Shown here in pieces: positions 27,864-37,394 of a stretch of DNA of 64,000 bases. Within the stretch, counting starts at the first letter, position 1, and every line of letters starts with the position of its first letter. The DNA is from RZYY01 sp036794825 (GTDB taxonomy: Bacteria > Bacteroidota > Bacteroidia > Bacteroidales > 4484-276). A model generated the notes under the pieces. The model was not told where the DNA came from and ran no database searches. It saw only the letters and a list, made by a program, of their open reading frames with translations. The stretch spans positions 1 to 64,000 of the forward strand of contig DAIRGA010000002.1 of NCBI GenBank assembly GCA_036794825.1, written 5' to 3'. The position numbers and the translations under genes were made by a program.

Positions 27864-30506
27864 TTATTTAACCAATGTGAATTTGGTGGTTTCGATCACC
27901 TTATCGTTTACAATAAGACTGAGAATATAAACGCCTGCGGTCCATCCACGGGTTGTAATGGTTACCTGATCCTGCATCCCGATGAATGGTATGCTCTGAA
28001 CCGGTTTGCCAGTTATGTCTCTGATCTCAATCATACCTTTGGTTTCCTTATCAAATTGATAGCCGATAATGACGAAATCTTTGGATGGATTGGGATACAC
28101 CTCCAGTATGGATGGCGCCTGTGAGTTGAGTACTTCATTGTATGCTTCTTCAACTTCAGCGCTTTTCAAATCGTTGGGTAAAAGTACCGGTTCCAGGTAT
28201 TCCAATTCATCAATTGCCAAAAGGATGTTTCGGGCGTAAACGGAAGCAAAAGCGGTTTCGTCGGCAACAATTGAATGAAGTTGATTGATTTGCGCCTCGC
28301 TTATGTCATCCAGACCATTATCTGATTCGAACAGCCCTTTAAGCAGAGCGTAAAGCCATTGCATGTTTTGGTATTCAGCCAATTCATCCACAGATAGGGT
28401 AAATACGGCAGGGATTCCAGCCATCACACTCTGTCCTTGCATGTACTGCCCATTTTGCAGATACAACCATGCCTGCATATACCGGCTGCTGACCGTATTG
28501 TCGGACTGGTACAGTGCAATCAGGCTGTCGGTTATTGCCGGGTTTTCAGGCATCTGGTTAAAATAGCGGGAAAGGCTGTTTATTGCCCTTAATTTGTTTG
28601 TATGATAGCTTGCCAACTGTCCTTCCAATTCGGTTTTCAATGACTGGATGCTTCGGCCTGCCAGAATCTGAGCCTTCATATATGCCGGTAAGGGGTTGGT
28701 GCGGTCGTCCAGTTTGTCCAACAACTGAAGCGATGTGGAGGTGTGCGGATTGGCTACCATGATATCGCGGATCAAGGCATTGGGAAGTACTTCTTCTTTT
28801 ACGATACTGGTTTCCACCACAGTTTCCGAGAGGTAGGGCGACTCATTCATCAGCAGGGTGTAAATCTCTGATGTTTCGGGTGGAGTACTGGTTTCAACTT
28901 CGGTATTCAACACTTCGGTATTCCCTCCATCAATTAAGGCAGTTAGAATGGTTTCAGTATTTTCGATGCCCGATTGGGCTTCAGTCAGGGACGAGCGTAA
29001 TCCTTCGGTTCCGCCACCTCCGCCGGTTGTCAGGTTAGAGGGGCAACCACCTTCATAAGTCCAGGATGTAGTAAACTTCGGTACTATTGTAACTGTGCTT
29101 ACCGTGTAATCCTGTGGTTCAACATTATAACCAGCCGCGTTACTTGAATAATAATAATAAAAGTGGTTTGATTGGTTGTTGATGTCATCAAAGTCGCCTG
29201 AAACGGAGGTGTTGTAATAAAACAGGTTTCCGGCCAAGTCGGTAGGAGTTAGTGTGTTACTACCCTGGTATTTCGAGATTCCATGATTGGAAGGTGGGGT
29301 AACCCAGCCATCGTAAATGATGGTTTCATCGAAAAGGGTATTATTATAGTTGTTGCAACGGATTACCAATCCAACACTGGGACTGCGACCGGTACGGTTT
29401 ACACCCAGGGTGATCACGGCGTATTCCACACCGTCGAAATTATTCAGGTAAATTTCGTTGGGTTGTTCGCCCGAAGCATTTACATAAATCCCTATTCCGG
29501 TCGGGTGACCACATTCGGCACATTTTTTAAAGGAGTTGTCTTCCACCCAATATTGTGTACAACCGTCGAGGTAAAGTCCGTAGCTTTCGTTAACAGCAGC
29601 GCCATTCAGAAAAAACTTATTTGAGGTTACTCTTGGTAAAGTCATACCGCTAAGGTAAACCCCACGAAAATTGTCGTTGAAGTTGGTATGACGGATATCG
29701 GCAAAATCGGTTGCGTTTGCGGCTGTGGCATATACACCATAATTAAGATTGGTGAAGCTGCCATAATCCCATTCCGTACATTCATTTCCCGAATAATTGG
29801 TACACTCGCCCAATACCCTGAAAATCGAGTTGAAGCTTTCGATACCGCATCCCACATGATCTGTATAGGTGTCGTTTACAAAACTGCAGTTTTCAAACCT
29901 GACGTAGTGTACATCGTTTAGTTTGACCAGCGAGAACACTTCCGAATCGCCCTGACCAAATAAGGGACCCGATCGTTTAAAGGTACAATTGGTAAAATGG
30001 CCGGAGTTGGTATAAATATACGGATCGTACATAACGCAGATTCCGTTGTTTACAAATTCGGCATCCGTAGCCAGCACAATCCCTCCTTCTTTGTCGGGGG
30101 TATCCGACGAGCCTGCCCGCACTCCGATCACAGCGTTTTCAATTCGCCCACCGTTTATAATCTGAACCATCCCGTGATAGAGCGGCGTATGCTGCGATTC
30201 CTCAGGATCGCCCCACACCTCGATGCCTTGCCAGAAGTCGCCGCAGGTGTTGGTAATATTTCCTCCGTCAAGGATTAATTTGCTTCCGGGTTCGATGATG
30301 ATCCTGGCATTTTCAGCCATTCGTATCCGGCCGGTTACGGTCAGTGAAGCACAATTTTGTACTACTACTACCTCATGACTGACTTCCATTTCATCATCCC
30401 AAATCGTATCAATGGTGATTTTTTGCTGGGTTGTTTGTTGTGAAAACACCAGGCTGTTAGGGATTATTAACCAGAAAAGTAAAAAGAGGAATATGAAATA
30501 TTTCAT
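27864..30506 (-). CDS. Secreted right-handed beta-helix protein, T9SS cargo
   Basis: An 880-aa exported protein. Signal peptide about 1-23. Residues about 60-480 show parallel beta-helix repeats, with short strands and recurring N-x-F / N-C-x-F turns (FVNNGICV, FTNCTFKRS, FENCSFVND, FNDNFRGVYLSG). A Gly/Thr-rich linker precedes an all-helical region (about 510-790) with TPR-like character (YMQAWLYLQNGQYMQGQSVM), and the T9SS sorting domain starts at EVYPNPSKDFVI (about 800). The helix usually binds or cleaves polysaccharides, but no lyase residues are recognisable. The helical insert between helix and sorting domain is unusual. Confidence 0.86.
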   Translation of the reverse strand: MKYFIFLFLLFWLIIPNSLVFSQQTTQQKITIDTIWDDEMEVSHEVVVVQNCASLTVTGRIRMAENARIIIEPGSKLILDGGNITNTCGDFWQGIEVWGDPEESQHTPLYHGMVQIINGGRIENAVIGVRAGSSDTPDKEGGIVLATDAEFVNNGICVMYDPYIYTNSGHFTNCTFKRSGPLFGQGDSEVFSLVKLNDVHYVRFENCSFVNDTYTDHVGCGIESFNSIFRVLGECTNYSGNECTEWDYGSFTNLNYGVYATAANATDFADIRHTNFNDNFRGVYLSGMTLPRVTSNKFFLNGAAVNESYGLYLDGCTQYWVEDNSFKKCAECGHPTGIGIYVNASGEQPNEIYLNNFDGVEYAVITLGVNRTGRSPSVGLVIRCNNYNNTLFDETIIYDGWVTPPSNHGISKYQGSNTLTPTDLAGNLFYYNTSVSGDFDDINNQSNHFYYYYSSNAAGYNVEPQDYTVSTVTIVPKFTTSWTYEGGCPSNLTTGGGGGTEGLRSSLTEAQSGIENTETILTALIDGGNTEVLNTEVETSTPPETSEIYTLLMNESPYLSETVVETSIVKEEVLPNALIRDIMVANPHTSTSLQLLDKLDDRTNPLPAYMKAQILAGRSIQSLKTELEGQLASYHTNKLRAINSLSRYFNQMPENPAITDSLIALYQSDNTVSSRYMQAWLYLQNGQYMQGQSVMAGIPAVFTLSVDELAEYQNMQWLYALLKGLFESDNGLDDISEAQINQLHSIVADETAFASVYARNILLAIDELEYLEPVLLPNDLKSAEVEEAYNEVLNSQAPSILEVYPNPSKDFVIIGYQFDKETKGMIEIRDITGKPVQSIPFIGMQDQVTITTRGWTAGVYILSLIVNDKVIETTKFTLVK

Positions 30507-30596
30507 TGGAAAATTAAATTTTGATTTTGGCCATAAAAATTAAATAACTGAAAAAACAGGAATATGATCAGGAATAGTTTTAAGTTTTTCATGTCT

Positions 30597-31520
30597 TTAA
30601 TGTTTTATGATAAATTTTGATGATTGAATAAAAGTTGATTTATTTGAAATTCGCAACAGATAAATGCCATCCATGAAGGCGGATGTATTGACACTAATGG
30701 GGTTTTGCAAATCTTGTTCATGTAGCTGAAAAATAGATTTGCCAACATTGTTAAATATTTCAACATCAACCAATCCAACATGCTCAGATAATATTTCAAT
30801 GGATATTTCATCATTAGCAGGATTTGGAGATATTTTTGGACCACTTTTGTTGTACCAATAATCAAGCTCCTCAATATCAACAATCGTAAAATCACATTCT
30901 TCTTCAACTCCATAAAGGAACACATTTTCAACAGTAAAACAATATAACTGGGAATAATCGGCTATGTTTGGAATTGGATGCTCGAGATATCCTATCCCTT
31001 CTATAAAATAGTGATAAGGATAGTTTCCTTTTTTAAACCGGTACTGTTTTCGATGTTCACCGTTTTCGAGCAGTATATTGGTTATTTCCAATAAAGTAAA
31101 AAGGCTATCTTTATAGTTAGGAATATTAAAATAGAATGCCGGTAGTGAAACAGTTTGTCCAACAGAAACATTAAAGTTGTAACCAATTTTCTCTGTTTCA
31201 TCACCCCAAAAATGTCTGATAAAGTAAACCAATTTCTCCTCGGCGCTCTGTCTCATCGAAACATGCAATTGTGTAGTCGTATCACCAAAGACCAAATCTC
31301 TGGTTGATTTATATATTTTGACATATTGCAATGAATTTATGGTTGTGTCGCCATCAATATAGTATTTGCAATTACGATTTAAAAATGGGAAGGAGGGGCT
31401 CACTTCTGAAACAACCCAAAGTGCATTTTCTTCAGGAAAAGGGACATAGTTTTGAGGAATGAGTACCCCAAAAGGGTACATAAGAATCAGTTCAATCGCT
31501 AGAAGTAGAATTTTTTTCAT
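30597..31520 (-). CDS. Small secreted T9SS protein, unknown function
   Basis: A 307-aa exported protein. Hydrophobic N-terminus about 1-21, a single globular domain (about 30-225) that I do not recognise, and a T9SS sorting domain from KISPNPANDEIS (about 232) to KFIIKH. The central part has CKYYIDGDTTINSLQYVKIY and later CFTVENVFLYG, an arrangement seen in other short Bacteroidota secreted proteins of unknown role. The DNA is AT-rich like the array just upstream. It is the first gene after the junction repeat at 31.6 kb and could have its own promoter. Confidence 0.78.
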   Translation of the reverse strand: MKKILLLAIELILMYPFGVLIPQNYVPFPEENALWVVSEVSPSFPFLNRNCKYYIDGDTTINSLQYVKIYKSTRDLVFGDTTTQLHVSMRQSAEEKLVYFIRHFWGDETEKIGYNFNVSVGQTVSLPAFYFNIPNYKDSLFTLLEITNILLENGEHRKQYRFKKGNYPYHYFIEGIGYLEHPIPNIADYSQLYCFTVENVFLYGVEEECDFTIVDIEELDYWYNKSGPKISPNPANDEISIEILSEHVGLVDVEIFNNVGKSIFQLHEQDLQNPISVNTSAFMDGIYLLRISNKSTFIQSSKFIIKH

Positions 31521-31586
31521 AGTTTTTAGATTTGTTTTATTATCATTAAAAATTTGTTAGTTTCGGTTTCTGCTTAAAAGACAAAA

Positions 31587-31730
31587 CCTTAAGGAGGAAA
31601 CAACTTCCGGTACCCGGCCGGCATAAAAAGTATCTTTTGTGTTTCATAGCTCCCTCCGCTTACTGGATTGTGGTTTACGGCCGGAATGATTTTCGGGGGG
31701 GGGGGGGCTGTATTGGGAGTATTTTTATGT
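31587..31730. repeat. Interspersed repeat R, copy 1 (encodes the C-terminal tail of a truncated gene)
   Basis: About 140 bp matching 37395-37530 without gaps over the last 105 nt. On the minus strand it encodes KII-A ... SGG--ETQ ... F-P--Y--LFPP-stop in both copies. Here it is fused in frame to the truncated Asp-box gene. It contains a G13 run. Its boundary coincides with the point where homology between the truncated gene and its two paralogues ends. Confidence 0.7.
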
Positions 31731-32467
31731 CGTCCTCCAACAATTTCTTTCGAATAATCAAGTTCAAGATTTAAGTGGTTAGTATTAATAAAATTTGAAC
31801 CAAAATCAGCGCTATAATAAATCATATTGGATGATAAATTGCAAAGATAAATTTCACCAAAGTTATTACCTCTTGTTAATTCAATTTGATTGTTCCATTG
31901 GAAATTTAAAACATTTATTAATTCTAAATTGTTAAAATTATCCATCGTGACAAATAAATATAGGGAGTCCTGAACCTCGTCCTTATATGAAAGAAAATAT
32001 CCATCATCACTGAAACCATTTTCAGCTTCTTTGAAAAGACCAAAGGCGCCGTTACCTGTATGACTTATAAATGTGTATCCAAAGTCCTCGCTATGTGCCG
32101 CAGCATGTTCAAACACAAACCCAATATTCTCAGAATTGCATAAAGGAGCGCTGATACCAGAATGTCTTAACATCCAGCTACTTGGCATTCCATAATTATC
32201 CGAAAAGTACAATGAGCCCTGCATTGTTGTGTAATAAATTATCCCTTGAGTTTTATCTGCTGTAATTGCCATCATGTTTGAAGCATTAATACTATCTATG
32301 CATATTATGCTTTGCCCATTATCAATCGACCGGTACAATGCCAAACCTGTATATGTAGGACCAATAAGATAAATTTCTCCAACTGAAGGGCCTCGCGTAA
32401 TGAAATAGTCAGAAAAGGAAATCATGGATGCTAAAACTAACACGATTGAAAAGATTGTTTTTTTCAT
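31589..32467 (-). CDS. Truncated Asp-box surface protein, copy C (lost PKD and sorting domain)
   Basis: A 292-aa paralogue of the genes at 33726-35135 and 35893-37293, sharing the signal peptide, the TRGPSVGEIYLIGP start and the repeated YRSIDNGQS / YFSDNYG Asp-box-like strands. Homology runs to GGRHKN (about residue 245), where the paralogues continue with NGE(L/F)YLxVxY, a PKD domain and a T9SS sorting domain. Here the sequence switches into repeat R, giving a proline run (PPPPK, from the G13/C13 tract) and a foreign tail ending KLFPP. With no sorting domain it should not be anchored by T9SS. It is probably a gene remnant, though the frame stays open and it could make a periplasmic fragment. 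Confidence 0.7.
   Translation of the reverse strand: MKKTIFSIVLVLASMISFSDYFITRGPSVGEIYLIGPTYTGLALYRSIDNGQSIICIDSINASNMMAITADKTQGIIYYTTMQGSLYFSDNYGMPSSWMLRHSGISAPLCNSENIGFVFEHAAAHSEDFGYTFISHTGNGAFGLFKEAENGFSDDGYFLSYKDEVQDSLYLFVTMDNFNNLELINVLNFQWNNQIELTRGNNFGEIYLCNLSSNMIYYSADFGSNFINTNHLNLELDYSKEIVGGRHKNTPNTAPPPPKIIPAVNHNPVSGGSYETQKILFMPAGYRKLFPP
31695..31707. repeat. G13 homopolymer within repeat R
   Basis: Thirteen consecutive G (C13 on the coding strand) inside the 3' end of the truncated Asp-box gene. Repeat copy 2 has CGTGGGTGAG at the same place, so the tract arose or expanded only here. Such tracts slip during replication and are also prone to assembly error. Confidence 0.85.
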
Positions 32468-32485
32468 AGTTTTATGTTTTATAAA

Positions 32486-33715
32486 TTAACAGTAATAATT
32501 AATATTAAATATCTTATGCACCACATTTTGTACCTGTTCGGTGTCATCCACACTGCAGCGACCTATCATAATATCTGGGTAATTATCATAATTACCGTTT
32601 TGCTGAGTGAGGCGGGTGAAATAGATGTCGTAGCCTTCCAAGTGGGTGGGGATACATTCATCTTCTGGATTATTTCCAAAGAACGCATCACCAAATAAAT
32701 TCACATAAGCTAGTTTACCATCGTAAGAATGGTTTGCGTTACCCTGATAAAAGGTATTGCTTATCAAATTTCGCATTTTATCTTTATTATTAAAACCTGC
32801 AAGTGTATCCTCTTCCTCTATATCTATCATTTTTATTATAACAACATCAAAACCATTGAAATTAGCCCTGTGCTGAGCAAGTGCTTCAATTTCATTTCTT
32901 GCTACTGTATCAGTATAATAATCCTGATGTGTAATTATTAAGTAGTCACAAGTATCTTCGACATATCCATTTGGAAATGAGGTAACCCATTTTATTGTAC
33001 CTGCGTCTTCCAAACCTGCACCGCAACTCACTGAAGCGTTTAACCCATTTGAGTTATAATTAATAAGTGTGTTTCCAACAACCTCGTTAAATATGCCGAC
33101 CTCCTTCTGCAATGTACCTGAAGAATTATAGAAGGTTAAACTAATCTTTGCTTGTGAATAAGCCCAAATTTCCTTTTTCACAGGATTAAATTGTATGGGA
33201 TAAAATAAGACTCGTATAACAGCCTGTGCTCTAATGGCTCCCTTATCAATAGTTTCAGCTACAGTACCGGGAAACCAGGCATCCGCTTCATAGACCGTAC
33301 GGTTATACGCAAATTGTTCAATTAAAGCTATATTACCTTCAGCTGTTGTATCCGGTATAAGTTCCGGTGCAGAGTAGATGTTTACGTTTGAATATCTTAT
33401 CGAATCAAAAAGTTCAATATTCATGATTACACTATCACAGGTTGGGATAGCAACCAGGTATGATATTATCGGAATTTCGGGGTGTCCAACAGAATCCATC
33501 CTTGCATGCCCTGTTACTTGAACCCTGTTAAAAGTATCAATAACAGTGGAAAACATCCCAGGGACAACTATTTTAAACTCAACAATTGTGTCGGTGGACG
33601 TCAATAGTTCATAGAATGGTTTCGTGCTTTCACTTTTAGTAAATTCAATCCATGTCTGTGGATAAGTCGTTTGAAATGCAAAAAATAATAAGATAAATAA
33701 TGTAGTAGTTTTCAT
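32486..33715 (-). CDS. Truncated gingipain-type C25 peptidase (propeptide plus start of catalytic domain)
   Basis: A 409-aa protein with a signal peptide (about 1-19) and a C25 propeptide (about 20-230; GMFSTVIDTFNRVQVTGHAR, PEIPIISYLVAIP, AYNRTVYEADAWFPG, KGAIRAQAVIRVLFYP). The beginning of the caspase-like catalytic domain follows (TCDYLIITHQDYYTD, LFGDAFFGNNPEDECIPTH, YPDIMIGRCSVDD). It stops at about 409 with NINYYC, before the catalytic His and Cys and without a sorting domain; complete C25 proteins of this type exceed 900 aa. It lies between Asp-box copies B and C (11 and 19 bp away). It is either decayed or retained as an inactive partner or inhibitor-like protein. Confidence 0.78.
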   Translation of the reverse strand: MKTTTLFILLFFAFQTTYPQTWIEFTKSESTKPFYELLTSTDTIVEFKIVVPGMFSTVIDTFNRVQVTGHARMDSVGHPEIPIISYLVAIPTCDSVIMNIELFDSIRYSNVNIYSAPELIPDTTAEGNIALIEQFAYNRTVYEADAWFPGTVAETIDKGAIRAQAVIRVLFYPIQFNPVKKEIWAYSQAKISLTFYNSSGTLQKEVGIFNEVVGNTLINYNSNGLNASVSCGAGLEDAGTIKWVTSFPNGYVEDTCDYLIITHQDYYTDTVARNEIEALAQHRANFNGFDVVIIKMIDIEEEDTLAGFNNKDKMRNLISNTFYQGNANHSYDGKLAYVNLFGDAFFGNNPEDECIPTHLEGYDIYFTRLTQQNGNYDNYPDIMIGRCSVDDTEQVQNVVHKIFNINYYC

Positions 33716-33725
33716 GTTTTTGTTT

Positions 33726-35135
33726 TTAGTGGTTTATGACGATTTTTTTTAGGTGTGAGTTTTGAGCTGTTTCGATTTTGATGAAATAAACACCAGACTT
33801 ATAGTGATAGAATGATAAAGCAATTAATTCATTTTGCTCTATGAAATTCGGGGGGTAGAATGCTTCTATCAGCAAGCCATTCAAATCAAAAATTGAAATC
33901 CCGGTTATGTCACTATTCGATTCTATGGTCAGATGGTTTTTTGAAGGTACCGGATATACGATTATAATGTTTTCCTTTGTTTTGTTTGAGATACTTGTAA
34001 GATTGTCCACATGTATATAATTATTTCTAATCCCATAATCCTGGATTATCCCGCCTGCTCCACTAATTGAAAGTTTAACAGAATAATATCCGGTATCCTG
34101 ATAGATATGAGTTGGATTCTTTTCGTAGGAATCAACAATTCCATCATTATTAAAATCCCATTCCCAGGTTTCTGCATCATTTGACAAATCTGTAAACTGT
34201 ACAGTATCACCCGGCTCAACCAATGTATCAATTGCTATAAAATTTGCATAAATAGGGTCTGGGCCAATAGAAACAGGGTGATAAATAGTGAATGTTTCCC
34301 CATAATCTAAACTGTGATAGATGTAAACATGCCTTCTTTGTCCCATTAATTGTGTATAAACAACGTGCAAATAAAGTTCACCATTTTGACGACCACCAGA
34401 TATCCCAACTATTGGTATGTTTGGGCATGATAAATGATTTTTCAGCTCCCAATCATTTCCATAATTGGAACTAAATAAAATCTCATTTGAATTTTGATTG
34501 CATAAAAAGATGTTTCCTTCATTGTTTTCCCTGGTGATATCAATGTTATCCAAACCATGAAAATTAAACTTCTTGACTACTTCTAAGTCATTAAAATTAT
34601 TAAATGAATTAAAAAAATATAAAGTATCATTAATATTATATTTTTTCGAAACACAGTACCCGATATCATAGGAAACATCTACATCAACAGCTTTTGTTGA
34701 ACCAAAAAAACCCTGGCAACTATGAGTTGTAAAACTTAACCCATAATCAATACTGTGAGAACCTATCCTATTATAGATTTCACCTTCATATCTACCACTG
34801 CTAATTCTATTTTTAATTCCTCCACTCCGTAATTCCCAACTTCCAAATTGACCATAATTACCGGAGTAGTACAATGCTTCACCCATTGTAACAAAATAAA
34901 GTCCTCCCACCACTTTGTCAGCGGTAATAGACACTATATTATTTGATAATTGTGATAAACTGTCCATACAAGTTGCACTCTTACCAAAATCGGTAGAGTG
35001 ATAGATGCCATCATCACCTTGTGTTAGAGTAAAACCAAAAAAATATACTTCACCGATATTAGGTCCTCTTGTAATCGTTTGAGCAAAAGCATTTAAACTA
35101 AAAATTAAAATGGAAATAAGTACTAGTTTTTTCAT
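33726..35135 (-). CDS. Secreted Asp-box/PKD protein, copy B, T9SS cargo
   Basis: A 469-aa intact member of the array. Signal peptide about 1-18, then TRGPNIGEVYFFG. Propeller-like strands carry Asp-box-type motifs (YHSTDFGKSATCMDS, YYSGNYGQFGSWELR, YHSLDYGETFTIYHP) to about 285. A PKD domain follows (about 300-375, ETWEWDFNNDGIVDSYEKNP, YYSVKLSI), then a T9SS type A sorting domain from VYPVPSKNHLTI (about 398). It is very similar in layout and sequence to copy A (35893-37293). It probably sits on the cell surface; the ligand is unknown. The two neighbouring C25 fragments suggest an ancestral two-gene unit of peptidase plus propeller protein. Confidence 0.85.
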   Translation of the reverse strand: MKKLVLISILIFSLNAFAQTITRGPNIGEVYFFGFTLTQGDDGIYHSTDFGKSATCMDSLSQLSNNIVSITADKVVGGLYFVTMGEALYYSGNYGQFGSWELRSGGIKNRISSGRYEGEIYNRIGSHSIDYGLSFTTHSCQGFFGSTKAVDVDVSYDIGYCVSKKYNINDTLYFFNSFNNFNDLEVVKKFNFHGLDNIDITRENNEGNIFLCNQNSNEILFSSNYGNDWELKNHLSCPNIPIVGISGGRQNGELYLHVVYTQLMGQRRHVYIYHSLDYGETFTIYHPVSIGPDPIYANFIAIDTLVEPGDTVQFTDLSNDAETWEWDFNNDGIVDSYEKNPTHIYQDTGYYSVKLSISGAGGIIQDYGIRNNYIHVDNLTSISNKTKENIIIVYPVPSKNHLTIESNSDITGISIFDLNGLLIEAFYPPNFIEQNELIALSFYHYKSGVYFIKIETAQNSHLKKIVINH

Positions 35136-35166
35136 AGTAATATGTTTTTAAAAATTAAAGCATAAG

Positions 35167-35886
35167 TTAACAAATATTATCTGTTCCAGCCCCACAGCTT
35201 AGAGATGCATTTAGCCCATTAGAATTGTAGTTAATGAGCGTATTTCCAACAACTTCATTAAATATCCCAACATCATTATTAATCGAACCTGATGGATTAT
35301 TAAAGGTTAAAGTAACTTGAAAGTTTGAAAATGTTTTAATAGTTTTCTTTACCGGATTAAAATGTACCGGATATAATAAAACCCTAACAACATTTTGTGC
35401 CCTGATTGCACCTTTATCAATTGTTTCAGCAGAATAACCGGGAAAATATTCGTCCGTTTCGTATGCTGTTCTATTGTATGCAAACTGTTCTACCAATGCA
35501 ATTCCACCACCTGCTATAGTATCCGGTACCAATTCTGGTGCAGGATAAATATTATATCCTGTATATTGAACTGAATCCAATAAAGCAATATTTAGATACA
35601 CGCTATCACAATCTGGGATAGCAACGAGAAATGAGATGATGGGCATTTCCGGATATCCAACAAAATCCATTTTAGTATGTTCTTTAATATTTACCCGATT
35701 AAAAGTATCTACAATCGTTTCAAACATACCTTGAACTAATACCTTGAATTTAACCATTGTATCATTTGAGTGAATTATATCATACTTGGGATTAGTTGAT
35801 TCACTTGCTGTAAATTCAACGAAATCTTGTGCTTTTGCAGCAAATGTACAAGTCAAAGTGATTAATAAAATTGTAATTCTTTTCAT
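35167..35886 (-). CDS. Truncated gingipain-type C25 propeptide fragment
   Basis: A 239-aa paralogue of 32486-33715. It has a signal peptide (about 1-19) and a near-complete C25 propeptide (GMFETIVDTFNRVNIKEHTK, PEMPIISFLVAIP, AYNRTAYETDEYFPG, KGAIRAQNVVRVLLYP, NTLINYNSNGLNASLSCGAG). It ends at CGAGTDNIC, exactly where the longer paralogue enters its catalytic domain, so it is even shorter. There is no catalytic domain and no sorting domain. It lies 6 bp past the longest open frame of copy A upstream and 31 bp before copy B. It is most simply a remnant of recombination, although a secreted free propeptide could inhibit a C25 peptidase encoded elsewhere. Confidence 0.76.
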   Translation of the reverse strand: MKRITILLITLTCTFAAKAQDFVEFTASESTNPKYDIIHSNDTMVKFKVLVQGMFETIVDTFNRVNIKEHTKMDFVGYPEMPIISFLVAIPDCDSVYLNIALLDSVQYTGYNIYPAPELVPDTIAGGGIALVEQFAYNRTAYETDEYFPGYSAETIDKGAIRAQNVVRVLLYPVHFNPVKKTIKTFSNFQVTLTFNNPSGSINNDVGIFNEVVGNTLINYNSNGLNASLSCGAGTDNIC

Positions 35887-35892
35887 AGCATT

Positions 35893-37293
35893 TTATTTTT
35901 TTATGATTTTGTAATTAATTGATTTTCTATGATCTTTTATGCAGATTATATAAATTCCTTTCGGACAATTAGTAAAATTTATTTCAAAAGTATTTTGATA
36001 CATTTCGGTTTCAAATATTATTTCCCCAATTAAATTATAAATGAAGATTCTTGATTCAGGTGATGTTTTTGGTATTTCAATTCTTAATTTATCATTTAAA
36101 GGATTAGGGAAAATTTTTACTTCCTGTAAAATATCTTCTGTAAAGGATGTAATGGTGTCTTTTACATGAATGAAAACTTCCTTTAACAATGAATACTGAT
36201 TGTATGGATTTGTTACAGTTAGTTTCACATCATAATAACCGGTATCAGTATAAATGAATGTTGGATTCTGCTCGTATGAATCAATTATACCATCATTCTC
36301 AAAATCCCATTCCCAGGAAAGGTCTTCACCACTGGATTCATCATTAAATTGTATTGTTAGTGGTACAAATCCTGTATTATTATCGGCTTCGAATGCGACA
36401 TAAAACGGATTAGGACCATAACCAAATGGATGATAAACTGTAAATGTTTCTCCATAATCCAAACTATGATAAATGAAAACATGCTTTATCTGTCCCATCA
36501 ACTGTAAATAAGTTACTAGAAAATAAAATTCTCCGTTTTGCCTCCCTCCTGTAAAATCAACAGTAGCATAATTGTTGAAATATAATTGATTTTTTGTAAT
36601 CCAGGAATAACCATAATTATAGCTATATCTTATCATACAATTAGGGTTCTCTATAAAAGTGAAAACCTCTCCATCTTCAACTCCTCTACTAAAAAAATCC
36701 AAAGGATTTTCATTCTTTACGAAAATATTTTGCTTTTCTATACTTTGAAAATTATTAGTGGTAATCATTAAATACAATGTATCATAAATACCCCATTTCT
36801 TTAACAATGCATATCCATAGTTATTCTGATTGTCTATTTCTGCATCAACTAAAAATCCAAAAAAACCATTTACCGAATGTGTAATAAAGTTATTGCCATA
36901 GTCTTCGCTATGTTTTTCAATGTGTTCAAAAATATGACCTTCAATATTTCCTCCTAATAACCGAGGGTAAATATCACCTTGACGAAATACCCAACTTCCA
37001 GTCTGTCCAAAGTTATCCGAGTAGTATAATTCTTCTAACATGGTTCCAAAGTATAGAGACCCACTTGTTTTATCTGCAACAATTGCTTCAATTGTATTAC
37101 TTAATGCAGAAACACTATCCACACAAACAGCAGTTACACCAAAGTCAGTAGATCGGTAGATAGCATCGTACATTACCGTTGCTGTAGGGCCTAAAAAGTA
37201 GATTTCTCCTATTTCTGGCCCACGAGTAATTTTTTGCGCAAAAGCGCCCAGCACCATCAACATCAAAGCAATACTTAAAGTAAAATTTTTCAT
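35893..37293 (-). CDS. Secreted Asp-box/PKD protein, copy A, T9SS cargo
   Basis: A 466-aa protein, the first gene of the array in transcription order. The ATG at 37293 gives a clean signal peptide (MKNFTLSIALMLMVLGAFAQ); an upstream in-frame ATG at 37326 adds an unlikely 11 residues. The body has TRGPEIGEIYFLG, YRSTDFGVTAVCVDS, YYSDNFGQTGSWVFR and YHSLDYGETFTVYHP Asp-box-like units. The PKD domain (about 300-385) has LSWEWDFENDGIIDSYEQNP, and the T9SS sorting domain begins at IFPNPLNDKLRI (about 398). It is an intact paralogue of copy B. The upstream region holds repeat R copy 2 and the hairpin arrays. Confidence 0.85.
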   Translation of the reverse strand: MKNFTLSIALMLMVLGAFAQKITRGPEIGEIYFLGPTATVMYDAIYRSTDFGVTAVCVDSVSALSNTIEAIVADKTSGSLYFGTMLEELYYSDNFGQTGSWVFRQGDIYPRLLGGNIEGHIFEHIEKHSEDYGNNFITHSVNGFFGFLVDAEIDNQNNYGYALLKKWGIYDTLYLMITTNNFQSIEKQNIFVKNENPLDFFSRGVEDGEVFTFIENPNCMIRYSYNYGYSWITKNQLYFNNYATVDFTGGRQNGEFYFLVTYLQLMGQIKHVFIYHSLDYGETFTVYHPFGYGPNPFYVAFEADNNTGFVPLTIQFNDESSGEDLSWEWDFENDGIIDSYEQNPTFIYTDTGYYDVKLTVTNPYNQYSLLKEVFIHVKDTITSFTEDILQEVKIFPNPLNDKLRIEIPKTSPESRIFIYNLIGEIIFETEMYQNTFEINFTNCPKGIYIICIKDHRKSINYKIIKK

Positions 37294-37394
37294 AGCTTGT
37301 TTCATTTTTAAATTAAACCACTGCATGTTTCATTAGTTAAATATTTTCACATCACTTTTTTTAAACGATTTGCTAATTGATTAGAATCGCCCGT

